A stretch of 64,000 nt of DNA from Reticulitermes lucifugus (GCA_026260175.1 JAKCWW010000184.1:78785-142784); one strand, 5' to 3'; counted from the stretch's first letter, positions 47,213 to 58,635 are shown. Numbers and translations: made by a program. The notes: a model not told the origin generated them from the letters alone.

Positions 47213-47622
47213 TTATTTACAAATGGCATAACACGTTACAATACACGTTCACAATTTAATGACTGTTCAGTTCCTCTTGTTTATGAAGTCACAGTTCACA
47301 ACGAATGCTCACAATGTCCTCCACCTGAACCAATGCCCGCATGGGCACGTCTGACACCGACTGTTGCACACTTTAAAAGGTCCCGGGGCGTTTGTGAATG
47401 GTTTTACAGGCATCAAAAATGCGTTGGTGAAGTGTCTAACATTTTTGATTGGAACTGAACACACTAGGGTTTTAAGTGTCCTACAGATAAAATTCTAAAG
47501 GACTGAGGTCAACACGTTGTTGCGCTGTACCTGAAACACTGCTCGGAGAGATATACAGAGTGCCCACAAACAATTTAAAAAGTTATTAAAAATACTAATG
47601 AAGAGATAACTCTGTGCAGTTT

Positions 47623-47753
47623 CAATAAAAAAAACCCGACGAAATGCACTATTATGACCAATTTTATTTTGGCCTGTTTCCCTACACGTGTTTCGGATCT
47701 TTAAAGATCCATCAATTGATTCAAACAAAATGCACGGTGGTAATACTGTGAAA
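47623..47753 (-). mobile_element. Short ribozyme-bearing repeat R, copy d (131-bp insertion)
   Basis: Minus strand: TTTCACAGTATTACC, GTGCATTTTGTTTG, a hammerhead-like motif, GGGAAACAGGCC, GTGCATTTCGTCGGG, T run, ATTG. It is flanked by a 12-bp direct duplication of target sequence. The word GTGCATTTYGT occurs on both sides of the ribozyme, 86 bp apart. With no coding capacity, it must have been mobilised in trans. Target duplication of this length and a T-rich or A-rich end fit retrotransposition more than cut-and-paste. Confidence 0.75.
47683..47723 (-). ncRNA. Hammerhead-like motif, first core strand damaged
   Basis: Minus strand: TTGATG then a perfect eight-pair hairpin GGATCTTT/AAAGATCC, GAAA, a CACGTG stem-loop III and the UA cleavage site before GGG. 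The first core strand appears to have lost about three bases relative to CTGATGATGG. Second core strand and stem II are intact. Confidence 0.45.
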
Positions 47754-47806
47754 TCTGTGCAGTTTGTTGCACAATAAAGAAATATTATAAAAGTTTTTCA
47801 CATAAT

Positions 47807-48083
47807 TCAGAAAACTTCCACATGGGCACCATTCTTCGCACGAAGCACATCAAGACGGTATTCAATTTCCATCCACGTTCGTCCTAACATCGCTTCATCA
47901 ACGGTGGCAATGGCGTCAGTGATCCTTTCCTTCAGGTCGTTGATATCCCGAAACTTACTCTTATAAACGATATCTTCAACATATCCCCATAGGAAGAAGT
48001 CCATGGGAGTGATATCGGGAGAACGTGGTGGCCACAGAATTGGTCCTCCTCTTCCAATCCACCTGTTTGGAAATGTTTTTCTG
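47807..48083 (-). pseudogene. Mariner-like transposase, C-terminal fragment
   Basis: An open minus-strand frame runs FPNRWIGRGGPILWPPRSPD, ITPMDFFLWGYVEDIVYKSK, then about 45 further residues to NGAHVEVF-stop. W-P-P-R-S-P-D-x-T-P-x-D-F-F-L-W-G is the signature around the third catalytic acidic residue of Tc1/mariner (DDE/D superfamily) transposases. The tail R-L-D-V-x-R-x-x-N-G-A-H-x-E is typical of one large insect group. About 90 of roughly 340 residues remain. The frame enters the inverted duplication upstream of FPNRW, so no start codon or first two catalytic residues exist. Confidence 0.85.
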
Positions 48084-48319
48084 AGGTGCCCATGTGGAAG
48101 TTTTCTATATTATGTGAAAAAAACTTTTATAATATTTCTTTATTATGCAACAAACTGCACACAGTTATCTCTTTATTTGTATTTTTAATAACTTTTTTAA
48201 ATTGTTCGAAGACTTTGAGGACATTCTGTATACTGATATGAACTTTTTCCCTCTTTTGGTGTGGAGGGCTCATTCCTGAAGTTTGTCCAAGCACTTCAGA
48301 TACACCCTGTATACATTGA

Positions 48320-50050
48320 GGGGATGAAAGATGAATCAATATTACTGGCTTTATGGACTTCACGCATGGCGCTAGTTTTGGCTTACTTCGCGAAACTCTC
48401 AATGTCCAGACTACATAGCGTCAATGGTAGATGAAATGAATCTGAGTGTGGGGGACTGGTGAAATGCTAAATGACAGGGGACAACCGCAGTATTCGGAAG
48501 AAAGCCTATCCAAGTGCCAATTTTTGTCCATCAAGAATCTATATTAGCAGCCGTGTAATCGAACTGGGTCTTGTACTCCTAGAGAATACAAAGATTACAG
48601 AAATAAAAACACTTCCGTCCTCAGGTGAGCGGAAGTATTCATATGCGTCCGTTAGAAAAAGCTAATCTCAAACACTGAATGTGACTGAGGATAGAACTGT
48701 TCGTAATAGCGATCAGATGATGGACAAATCAAGAAATCCAACAATTCTAAGTGACAGAAAATTATAATACACTGTGAGATTTGCTGGTAGCAGCGCTGAA
48801 CGTTCAAATATGCTACTCCAGTCTAAGTAGTTTATGATCGTTTGGAAACATGGAGGCGAGTTATCAGTACTGTTGTGCACTAGTACTAGTTAGGTAAATG
48901 AAGCACGGCCTCTGGTCACAGAGTAAACGCTATGAAACAGTCCCATCTATATTCCTTCAAAGAGGCGTGTATAGACATTCACACAGTTTGAAAAGAATCT
49001 GTCGTGTTAAAAGCCATTATGTTACAAGTGTTAGAGTTAACTTTGTCATTCAAGTGTGGTGTTTTAAGTCTTCGTTGTCTCAGCGTTCTCACGACAAACT
49101 ATCCTAATCATGGCCAGTAACCTGTCATTCAGAAGATCTATCACGAATTTGTTTCTGTACAAACAAAAATGTTTCAGAAAAAAAGCCTTCGCCAAGTCAA
49201 AAAATAACAAATCTGATGATGATTATAATCATTATCATCATGATGATGAGCAGGGTAATGGTCGGTAATGTACAATGTGAACCAAAATGGCAGATATAGT
49301 ATAGAAGTGATTAATTTCATTAAACTTATAATGTCTATTAATCTCATGGGCCACAGAATAATTGTTTCGGAAGTAAAGAAGGACAGACGAAATGATTTAT
49401 AAAATACGCACTGGTGCTTTAAAACCAGTAAAATTACTAACTTTCAAACGAATGCTTCTTTACTGCAAAAATACATTTTTTTTTTTAATTGCTAGGATTA
49501 AGTCAGACCATATACATATCTCTGTAATCCAAATCCCTCTTATACAACTTTTGGGCCATCAGAAGGAGAGGGGGGGGTCGTTGGGTATGAAATGTATAGG
49601 GGCGAAGGACAAGAGACGAGGCAGATATAAAAAGAAAAGTCGCAATAATGCTGTCGTACAGAGACTTTACGGTACTTTCAGTACAGCCTTATCGCCGTTA
49701 CTGCTAACGTCGTTGCTTTTCGCAACAGCCCCTCACTTTCTTCGTTAAAAACGTGGCGCTACTACGTGCCTGTCTTGGCAGTTTGATTTCCAAAATAAGT
49801 CTACCTCATTTATTCAGTTCATGCTCCTCTGAACACACTGTTGTTCTTACAGTAAAGCATACGTGAAAAGCAAAGAACACGTATTTAAGAAAGATAATTA
49901 AAACATTTCAAAACTCAGAGTAAAAAAAAAAAAGGAAAGACGCATTATATTACACACTGTACAACAACAAGAATAAATATTCACAATTTTGGTGTTGCAA
50001 ATTTTTGCACTATGCTCGAACAGACCTAAAATTACAGTCTATAACAGAAT
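48320..50050. other. No recognisable gene
   Basis: Short open frames without domains. A small imperfect palindromic ATC/GAT-rich stretch lies at 49213-49250. Poly-A runs near 49922. Confidence 0.45.
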
Positions 50051-50063
50051 TTTCTTATTACTA

Positions 50064-50064
<1 letters not shown>

Positions 50065-50096
<32 letters not shown>

Positions 50097-50097
50097 G
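50065..50097 (+). repeat. TTA trinucleotide microsatellite
   Basis: Uninterrupted ATT/TTA units over about 33 bp. It creates a run of tyrosines in one conceptual frame, which is not a gene. Confidence 0.95.
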
Positions 50098-50099
50098 TA

Positions 50100-50800
50100 A
50101 TTGTTATTCACATCTTACCAGTAACACAATTTAATTACCAAGAGTATGTTTGGATAAATTCATCCCTATATCACCTTCAGTCTGGGATTCTAACAATGTT
50201 CATATACTACCCATCGTGAGATGAGTGTCAAGTGTCATAATTTTAAATCATTTTCAACAAAACAAAAGGTAAAGTAAAATAATGACAAAATACTGCGCAA
50301 AGGAAAGTAAGACTGCCATTTCATTTGTACCAATTTAGATATAGTTTACTTGTTTGAAGTAGAATAATCCTTATTGACACTTGGAGTATGGTCTTATGGA
50401 TTACGGATACGTTCATTGCGGTAGGAGCTACCAGTTTCAGAAGACACGCTGCCTACATATTGAAGGTAGATGGAGGCAGCAGGTTCTGACACTATATCTA
50501 CGTAACCATCTACCAAACTAGACAGAAAGAAACATAAAATCACAATAAAAATCTTCACAGCACTCAGAGCCTCCCGTTTTGCTCGCTCCGACAAGCATAT
50601 TTTCCTCGAGAAACAAAAATGTTACAAAAATTACATACAAAACTGTATTAATGAGTTTTGAAACTACATGCTTATTTCTGTAGCGACTGTAATTCTGCAT
50701 CCTTCATGTTAAACAATAAGACTTCCTTCACTAGACAGAATGAATCTGGATATCTGGCATATCATACAGAGCCCTGTGAAGCTACCCAATTAACTCTGGT
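50100..50800. other. No recognisable gene
   Basis: No coding or repeat family recognised. Small overlapping minus-strand frames at 50394-50700 are unsupported. Confidence 0.45.
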
Positions 50801-50810
50801 ATTATGGCAA

Positions 50811-51070
50811 AACGCCGATCCTAGTGGCCGCGCAGTGTAAGGCGTTGGTCTGTTGCCGCTCGCTTGCTAGGATTGTGGGTTCGAATCCAGCCGGATGTCT
50901 GTCTCTTGGGAGCGTCGTGTGTCAAGTAGAAAGGTTTCTGCGTCGGGCCGATCACTCGTCCAGAGGAGCCCCATCGAGTGTGTGTGTGTGTCTTAACTGA
51001 GTGTGATCGTAAAGTCTCGACAACGAGAAAGCCCTAGCCCACTAGGGGCTGTTGCGCGATGGAAAGGAAA
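50811..51070 (+). repeat. tRNA-derived SINE, family D, copy 4, with target-site duplication
   Basis: A-box region GGCCGCGCAGTGTAAGGCGT, B box GGGTTCGAATCCAGCC, then GGATGTCTGTCTCTTGGGAG, TCGGGCCGATCACTCGTCCA, GAGGAGCCCCATCGAGTG, a GT run, AAGTCTCGACAACGAGAAAG and CCCTAGCCCACTAGGGGCTG. The direct repeat ATTATGGCAA at 50801-50810 and 51071-51080 flanks it exactly. That marks a target-primed insertion and fixes both ends. A full-length reference copy for the family. Confidence 0.92.
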
Positions 51071-51080
51071 ATTATGGCAA

Positions 51081-52300
51081 CACTATACATTTATCTCGTC
51101 ATAAACACTCGAGATAAGACAACCAAACAAATGTCCTGCCCCAACCTGCGCCAGGAGACAACTTTAAAGTATGTGCAGCGAGCGACAAATCTTCTGTCAC
51201 TCCGACTCAGATAAAAGTTTCACGTAACCAAAAGAAGAGTAACAATCTCGCAAAAGAAATTATTCGTCATTAAGGACATTCACGCCATCACAGGGGATGT
51301 TAATAAATTAAAATCATTTGTGCCGTGTTTCACATTCAATATCCGTTTTCAGATATACGAAAAGTTTGTGAACGACACTAGAGTCCGTCGTTTAATCTCG
51401 GCCCCTTCTGTATCAAGAACACTACTGATTTAAACAACAATGTCTGAAAGGGTCTCAATGGACCCATCTTTTACCCCAAGGATTTCAGCTAAAAAATGCA
51501 TACAGACTGGAGTTTCGTGCCGCATTCAGGGAAGTTTATTTGACTCCGTCGACGCCTACTCGTGTTTTTGGAATGTTTTGAACGTCTCTGTCAAAGTCGG
51601 GGGCGGTCTAGTTCCAAGAGATGTTGTTTGAACCCTAGCCAGAATGGGCCATCCGATGACACGCATGAGGGAGCAAGGCAATCTTTCTGTTCGAGTTTTG
51701 AAACTCGTGCTAAATTACAGCACGTCCCAGAGGCCTTGGTCATCATATAACTGCTGATGCAGATGCATTGGATATCCGGAAAATTTAGTAAGCAAGACAT
51801 ATTTTCGTTACTTTTTTGAAGTACTCACCCAAAACACTTAAAACTGCTACACTTAAAATGGCTGCTTATGTTTCCTTACTGAATAATTTTACCAGGACTT
51901 ACTACTTAAAATACGCTCTAAATATTCAGTACATACACTCTCTGAAATGGTGACCATTCAACTGTTTTTCTTAATGGGGTTCTCTTCATGGTGACATATA
52001 ACTTTGCTTCTAAAAGAGATAAAAATGATTGTAAAACTGAGAAGCTTAAGTACACAAGCCTCCTTACGGCCTTTTCCCAAACACATCAAGTCAGGGTCGA
52101 AATTTTATGTTAAATATACAAGCAATGTAGCACTAAATCAAGGGAATACAATTAATAAAACATCAAAATAAGAATTTTGTTGGAAATAGCTTTCTCACTG
52201 AAATTCTAATGATGTTTGTTTTTGTCTTATTTTGCTTCTACAGCTATGTGACCTTCAATTGATCCTGGTGACGGTGGTGGAGGAATAGGCAATGGTTACC
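51081..52300. other. No recognisable gene
   Basis: Overlapping small frames at 51440-51800 on both strands lack domains. The stretch at 51689-51722 forms two adjacent short hairpins (CGAGTTT/AAACTCG, then GTGCT/AGCAC). Confidence 0.4.
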
Positions 52301-52304
52301 ACTG

Positions 52305-52475
52305 AGTCATTCAATTGCTGAAGAATGAAGCGCAATAACACAATCACATTCCGGGGTAATACCTCCTGTGCCTTCAATTAGGAAAGAGTTAAGATTAACT
52401 GGCACTATACTGCTACTCCCCTTGCATGCCTTCTTGGCGCGGACAGGGGCAATTAACGTTGTACATTTACCATCG
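52305..52475 (+). repeat. SINE family B, 3' fragment (probable)
   Basis: CAATTAGGAAAGAGTTAAGA, CTGGCACTATACTGCTACTC, CCCTTGCATGCCTTCTTGGC and GGACAGGGGCAATTAACG, ending at TTTACC, follow the order of the 3' third of family B. The upstream part is unrecognisable. Confidence 0.4.
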
Positions 52476-52479
52476 TGTT

Positions 52480-54525
52480 CGCATTATCCTTTCCGTATAA
52501 TATATAACGTACCTTTTGTTACCAAAGCCCATAGTTTGGCATGAATATAAAACATTCGTCACAGGACACAATTCCAAGCCGGTTTCATCAACTTAATCTC
52601 ACAAAATACTTTCTTCTACCTCCTTCTCAGTGTTCCTGTTGTTCGGATTTCCCACAAAATTTCTCAATATATTCCTTTTCTCCCCTTACGAGAAGATTTA
52701 AATGAACTCACAAGCCAAACGCCCATACAATTTAAAACTAAACTAACAGCGGCAGAAAATTTACATTTTGAACAGTTACTGAAATATTTATTTGTATATA
52801 AAATTGATTGTACTTCCACTGTTGAAATTTCAAACGAAACACAAATTGTAATTCCAAGCATAAAAGGGGTTTTGAATAATGGCTCATCAGATATAAATCG
52901 CCCCTCCAGTTCTAAATGAGATATTGAAAGCAAAGCGAGAGAGATCCAGCTTCAGTAAAAAATCGTTCCTCGTGTCCACATGAGTATTGTTTCGAATTGC
53001 GTCACGAGAGAGTTAATGTGCTTTACCGTACTCCAGTATCTAAAGCCGAACACTTGTGTCCTTGGAGCAGTGGAAGTTTGCTGGTTCGTTTATCGCAGTG
53101 TCTCGAATTCAACTGTATCGTTCTATGCAGAAACACATGTATCAGTCCTTCAACGGGAGAATGTTTTCGTACTTCCGCAATGCAGTTGCTGGTACTTTAA
53201 CACTATAAATGATAAAATTTATATAAATTGAAATTCGTTTTCTCCACCATCAGTACTTACACACAATTAATGTTGCCTTTATTACAATCAACAGAAACTT
53301 TCACATGCAAAATCGTTAGTGCCCTTTCATCACGAGATTTAGGCCTACATATTGTTCACTGTGTGTCTTTTTGTGTACTAATGTGCGTGGAATTGGCACT
53401 TACAAATTAAAATACTACAAAATATAATGCATAAATATTTAAAACTTCTAAATCGGTGTGATCTATTTGTAGCTGCCTTTTTTTAGTAATAATTCACGCA
53501 TATGATAGAGGGTAAACAAGTAACGACATTATTAAATTCAAATTTAGTATTTTTAAAATCCAGACTAAACTTAATGGGATTACAATCCAAAATGTGAACT
53601 TTTACAAGTTTAGAAAAGTGTTGTTCTTTTATTTTATAATTAAATTAAACCCGTACAAAGATTCTGTGAGCGACATGCCGAGTTACGCACAATAAAGCGG
53701 ACGGTGTGGCCTACACAGTTACTGCACTCTCATAAAAGATTAAATGTAGTAATACGCATTTATAATTTTCACAATTATCAAGACCTTAAAATTTCGCTGC
53801 TTTACTGGCAACAAACGTAAGAGTTAAATCCGATAATTATCTTAGTTTATGTAGATCAGAATCGTAAGAAATAATAACATATATAGGACACCTCAAGGAG
53901 GCTGTAAATACAAAAGAAAAAAAAATTGCTTTTTGCGTGTGTTCTTTAACTTAAGTGAGCCTGTAAGAAGAAAATGTTTCTTAAAATATCTTTTGAAGTA
54001 CATTTTTAATAAGGCCCGATATTTCAACATTCTCTCTCTCTCTTCTCATTACATTTCGCTATCATATTACTAGGTTCCATACCTCGGTATCTCAATTTAC
54101 AGCGACCTTATAAAAACAAACTACTTCCTCGGGTCAGTTAATTGATTTAATATTCAGAGAACCAGCGTAAATTACTTATGTGACCAGAATTCCGAAGCCT
54201 TCTGGAAGCTTCAGTGAGACTGTCTAAAGGAAGCGTTAGAAATGTCTTGCGAGCCTTGCTGTAACTATATGGAATCATTACATAAAATGAGGTCATACTG
54301 AAGCAACGTCGGTGAAGAGAGCTGGTTGAAGTCACTTCAGACATCATCGGAGCGTTGGTAACCACTCTGTGTCACAAGTAACACGACGTCAATCTGAATA
54401 CACGAGACTTCCAAATTACGTGTTACTTTATTTCTCATGAGCGCTGGTGTAGCTCGAATTTTCTTTTAAATCCTTTAGCTTCCAATGCATTTAATTTGCA
54501 TTCAAATACGTAATTCACCTTGCGT
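52480..54525. other. No recognisable gene
   Basis: Small frames at 52664-53410 lack domains. There is a CT dinucleotide-rich stretch near 54031-54044. Confidence 0.45.
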
Positions 54526-54529
54526 GATT

Positions 54530-54800
54530 TCAGGCTTCCACAACGGTGTAAATGAAGTATTCTAACTTCTGGGAAGTTACATAGCGTTACTTCGTAGTTA
54601 CCGACGTTTCGGGAGAGTCTATCTGTCCCATCTTCAAGGATCAGGCAGTCCAAGCATACGTTTGGTAGTTACCGACGTTTCGGTACAGTCTATCGGTCCC
54701 ATCTTCAAGGATCAAGCAGTCCAAGCATATGCTTGGACGTCGGTAACTAACTGCCACTCAACGCTGCGTAATATCCCGGAAGAGCAAATACCTAGTAATC
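54530..54800. mobile_element. Palindromic repeat family F, copy 1, with internal tandem duplication
   Basis: The left arm (AACTTCTGGGAAGTTACATA, GCGTTACTTCGTAGTTACCG) mirrors the right arm (CGTCGGTAACTAACTGCC, CAACGCTGCGTAATATCCCG, GAAGAGC). Between them a unit of about 71 bp is present twice (54594-54664 and 54665-54735). Each unit carries, on the minus strand, TTGAAGATGGGACC...CCGAAACGTCGGT. The layout resembles the hammerhead repeats but the core is imperfect (TTGAAGA). CCAAGCATATGCTTGG at 54721-54736 is a perfect 16-bp palindrome. Related copies at 58964-59150 and, partial, 33095-33240 and 59705-59795. Confidence 0.7.
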
Positions 54801-54804
54801 CACC

Positions 54805-57800
54805 TTAATATAACACCGTATATTCAACAGCATATTAAATATCAGTATCTCCATTTAGATAACTATTATTTTATAGTCTTCACTGTAGAATTAATGTAAA
54901 AGTAAATCGTAGGAAATTGCGAAGTTAACACTCGAAATCGCGGTCCATGGAAGCGAGCATGCTTCTATGACATCAGGACTGGGCAGCCTGTCAGACTGTA
55001 CGTGAAACTGGCCACAGGCAGTGACAGCACCTCTTTCTGCTTTCACTAATGAGAAATTGTCCACGGCTTTGCGTGCCCTAAACGGTACTATTGGTATTAC
55101 GCCAATCACAGTGCACTGCATTATCTATCATTGTGACAAGTAAAAGGCTTATAGTATCTGTAAAACAGAACCACCAGCTGTGTGACAGTCGTCATATGAC
55201 AGCCTTCATCCTTACTCGCAGTCACTGAAAATGATCAGAGAAGTTCCAGACAGCGATCTCTTTGCTACACCGACCTCACGTAATGATCAGCATGTCGCAT
55301 GTCCGTCCATAGGTAATGCAGATGGACTGAACTGCATTGTGCTCAAGCCGGTACAATTAGTAGAAGTATTCTCCGAAGAGAAAATATGCCTTTGGGTTCC
55401 CAGCTTCTAGACGTCCTCTGTTGATAAGGAAACGCTGGTGACCACCCTCTTCTGCGCACATATCTGCCTACCAAACCACAACAGCAATGCAGTCACGGTA
55501 GAAACAAATCACAAGAATTGTACAAAATTTTGATGAAGAGAACACCACATCAAGAGAAGAAGTGTTCTGAATTTATACGATTATATCACTCGAAAAAACG
55601 TGTATGTAATTTACTTTAAACATCACTTCAAAAGAAAGCAAGCCGCTCTAATGACAAGTTAGAATTAATTTCAAGTAAACAGTAACAATATGTTCTCCTA
55701 ACTACGCCAGGTTCACAGCATGGACCATTAGAGGTTCAATTCAAAATAGCAATTGGCCAAGATGCTGAAAGAATTTCACATACTTAAATAACTTCTTTAT
55801 ACAATTAGCATTAAACACAAAACACCACGACTCTATATACTGGTGATAGGCAACGACTCACAACGTAATTTGTTGTTGCCATAACCAGCGACTTCGAATA
55901 AGTATTTATCAAAACGTGGATAATTGTTTTGAATATATGTAGGATACTGAAAGTAGATCTCGCGTCAAGGACATAAAAATGGGTGATCACTGTATCTTAA
56001 CGTGGCAGAAGCCTCTTCCTCATAGTCAATTCACTCAAAATGGCCTACTTGTTCACAGTAAAACACTTTGTAGCCATAAGATTAACAAGGAGGAATAAAA
56101 TGCTAAGAAATAATATGAAATTTTATGCGTCCTAATATATGAATCATCTGGCGATACATGGAGTTGACAAACGTCCTGTATCATGACGCAGTGTACGAAG
56201 CATATCATTATCCCTTCAAAGATGATATGCATCTATTTCATATAAGCACCCAGTGCGTACCGCGCAGTAAACTCTCCTCCTAGGTTAAAAAAAACCAATC
56301 TGTTAATGTTGTACGTACAAGCCAAAAGTAGCTGTTTGTTCTGAGATAGGTACAAAACACACACACGCAGTGTCAGCACCATGTAGAATTTGTGAATGTT
56401 AAACTTGGTGATGTGTAAAGTTACCGCTAGGCTTTAAAGCGTTATTGTTACGGGTGCAACGTCACAATTTTGTTTCAATCTACTCAATTGTCAACAACAA
56501 AACACTGCGGTTGATGTACCAGACATTCTCGTTCGAAAGCCTAAGTTACAGATACAATGTTGGATTAAGGAGACAAGCTGAAGAAGTCACAGCTTTTTCT
56601 TTGGATTTGGAAAAAGGGCCATATATGTGTGTGGCAAGGCGAGATACTGTTAATCGTTTGTGTTAGTACCTGTAATACATCAGTGATAAAAGTGATTGTT
56701 GAGAAAACATAAGGCATCATTACACTATTTCAAAGGAATTACTTCAAATGTTAACATTTCCAATTTTACACCATGCTGAACTGAAGGGCTTAGATAATAA
56801 TACGTTTACAAATTTTCGGCAATACCTACGCATTTCATAAACTCATATATACATGCTTTTTACCGTAAGTTCAAATTATTCGGGCAAAATAAGCATTAAT
56901 ATCATTGTGACTGATTAATTTAACGTTCGAGTTAACTCATTTTTAAATCATAACGAAATTAAAATAATCACTAATTACTCTTTTATGTTCCACGAAAGTT
57001 TCAGTCCGTTGGTCTAAAACAAGACCTAAGGGTATTATTATTATCTGTATCTCAGTTAATTTAATTTCATTCATGGTTAGCTGAATACAGGTATAGGACA
57101 AATGGTATCAATTTTCGTTCTTGGATTCCCTTCCACACCTAACAGCAAGGCTCCAAAAAATGAGAGCAAACCAGATGCAGTGTTGACTCAGCTCTCCGGG
57201 GGGGGGGGTTGTAAATTGCTACTTTATTCTCACGTTTCGAAATCTCTCCCGTGGTACTATTTTTTTAATAGTGGAACGGGTAGAAGGGAAGTGGGAGCCA
57301 GGGATTTCGTTAAATCTGGGCCCTCTGCCAAACTTAATTATACAGATCTACAGTCAATATTTCCACCTCCACCATAGCCGCTTTCCCCATCTATGCGTTC
57401 GGGTCTATGGCGTTTTTCATTACAAGGCTACCTGTAGTTTTACTCAGCATAGGGCATGATTTAGTTATGTACAATTCCACGCAAATTCACAAAGGAACAA
57501 AAAAAAGCCAGAGAACTGTCTGACACGAACAGTCACGCAGGCTTATTGATATTTTTGAAAGCTATGTTAAATATTTCACATCTCAATATGAAACTAAAAC
57601 GAAATATAAATCACTGAAATTATGTCAATTTTGACCGAAATTTTGTGACAACTAGTTCAATGGCCATGACGCCAACAAATAATTCACTATCCTTAAAAAA
57701 ACATTTTTTCGTCATAACAAGAGTACAGTACTACTTTTCATACCTTCTTGGCTTGTGTAATTTTTTATTCCTGAACCTATAACTTTAGTGTTCTTGTTAG

Positions 57801-58630
57801 CTAGACTTATTCGATCGCTTATGCCTACTGAAGAAGAGAACAAGTACGGGAGGTTAAGAACAACGAAGAGTGGTGTAAAAATTGCGTTGATGTTAGGGGA
57901 TAGAAGCAGACATTGTGTGTAAACAGAGTTTGAAATGTTAACACTAGATTTAAAGGCACGAAAACAGTTACAGTAACAAGACAGTGAAGAAGAAGATGAT
58001 GGTGGTTGTGGTGGTGGTGATGATTATAATAGCAATGACAGAATACAGCTTGGTCTATGACTCAGCGGTACACACACCGTTTCTTCTTTAAAGCAAAACC
58101 ATTGATTCTTTTCACAAACAACTGCAGGCTTAATAGGCAGCTACACAATGCACGCAGGACAAGACGTTGGTACGGAGCATCATGTTTTATCTTGGGATAA
58201 GCGTTCTGGATTATGGTACCTGCACAGTTTGTTCGCCTTTACAATTCGATTTGTTTCCAGAAGAATAAATAGGAATGTGATTTGGAAAGAGGAACAAGTT
58301 TTAACAGCGGAAGAACAGTTCCGCCTACATCTGCAGAATGTACTGCGGGATTTAACTTAACACATTTATGTGACTGCTATGACTATTTAAATATAATTTC
58401 TATGCAATGGAACAAGCTTAAACAAATTTAACTACCTCAGTGCAGAAGCATCAATCGAGCTAGCTTTCCTCAGCTTCCCGGTCCCGATTGAGTAACGGGT
58501 TTCAAGGTACGTCGGTGTGCATGAAACATGTACATGTCTAGTGAACTGACATTACTAGGCTTCGTTCTATGATTGTTATTGTAAGCATTTCTCTAGCTAT
58601 GCTTTTGAGACTCGTCTGCCCCAGTATTAA
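54805..58630. other. No recognisable gene
   Basis: About 3.8 kb. Small frames at 54891, 56445, 57102-57459 and 58148 lack recognisable domains. Features seen are a G run of about ten at 57197-57206 and a GTG/GAT-rich stretch at 57993-58020. Nothing else was identified. Confidence 0.45.
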
Positions 58631-58635
58631 TGCTC

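Larger units (their letters stand above)
47612..47765. repeat. 12-bp target-site duplication flanking ribozyme insert
   Basis: TCTGTGCAGTTT occurs at 47611-47622 and again at 47754-47765, directly flanking the inserted segment 47623-47753. The opposite arm of M1 (48140-48165 region) carries the same site once and uninterrupted, so the duplication is insertion-generated. Confidence 0.85.
47556..48228 (-). mobile_element. Mariner-like element (M1), palindromic deletion derivative
   Basis: The ends read TA-CAGAGTGCCCACAA (left) and, inverted, TA-CAGAATGTCCTCAA (right). About 150 bp inside each end is an inverted duplicate, far longer than a normal mariner terminal repeat. The duplicated part includes the 3' end of the transposase frame (GAHVEVF-stop on the left, its mirror at 48083-48108 on the right). 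The right end is therefore an inverted copy of the left end, and the N-terminal two thirds of the transposase are gone. It inserted into the right terminal repeat of M2. The left arm is split by a 131-bp ribozyme-bearing insert. Confidence 0.7.
46798..48309 (-). mobile_element. Mariner-like element (M2), decayed, with nested insertions
   Basis: Terminal inverted repeats of about 73 bp start CAGGATGTATCTAAAATGCT on the left and, on the minus strand, CAGGGTGTATCTGAAGTGCT on the right. Both pass through AAAAAGTTCATA and both are flanked by TA, the Tc1/mariner target dinucleotide. Inside, a minus-strand frame near 47296-47345 ends GGGHCEHSL-stop, like the C-terminal G-x-H-x-E-H-L-L of many insect mariner transposases. 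The rest of the transposase is not recognisable. The element contains a SINE-B (46950-47212) and a second mariner derivative (47556-48228). Confidence 0.6.

Noticed and set aside
49989-50219. Poly-tyrosine protein
   Set aside because: Translation of a TTA microsatellite.
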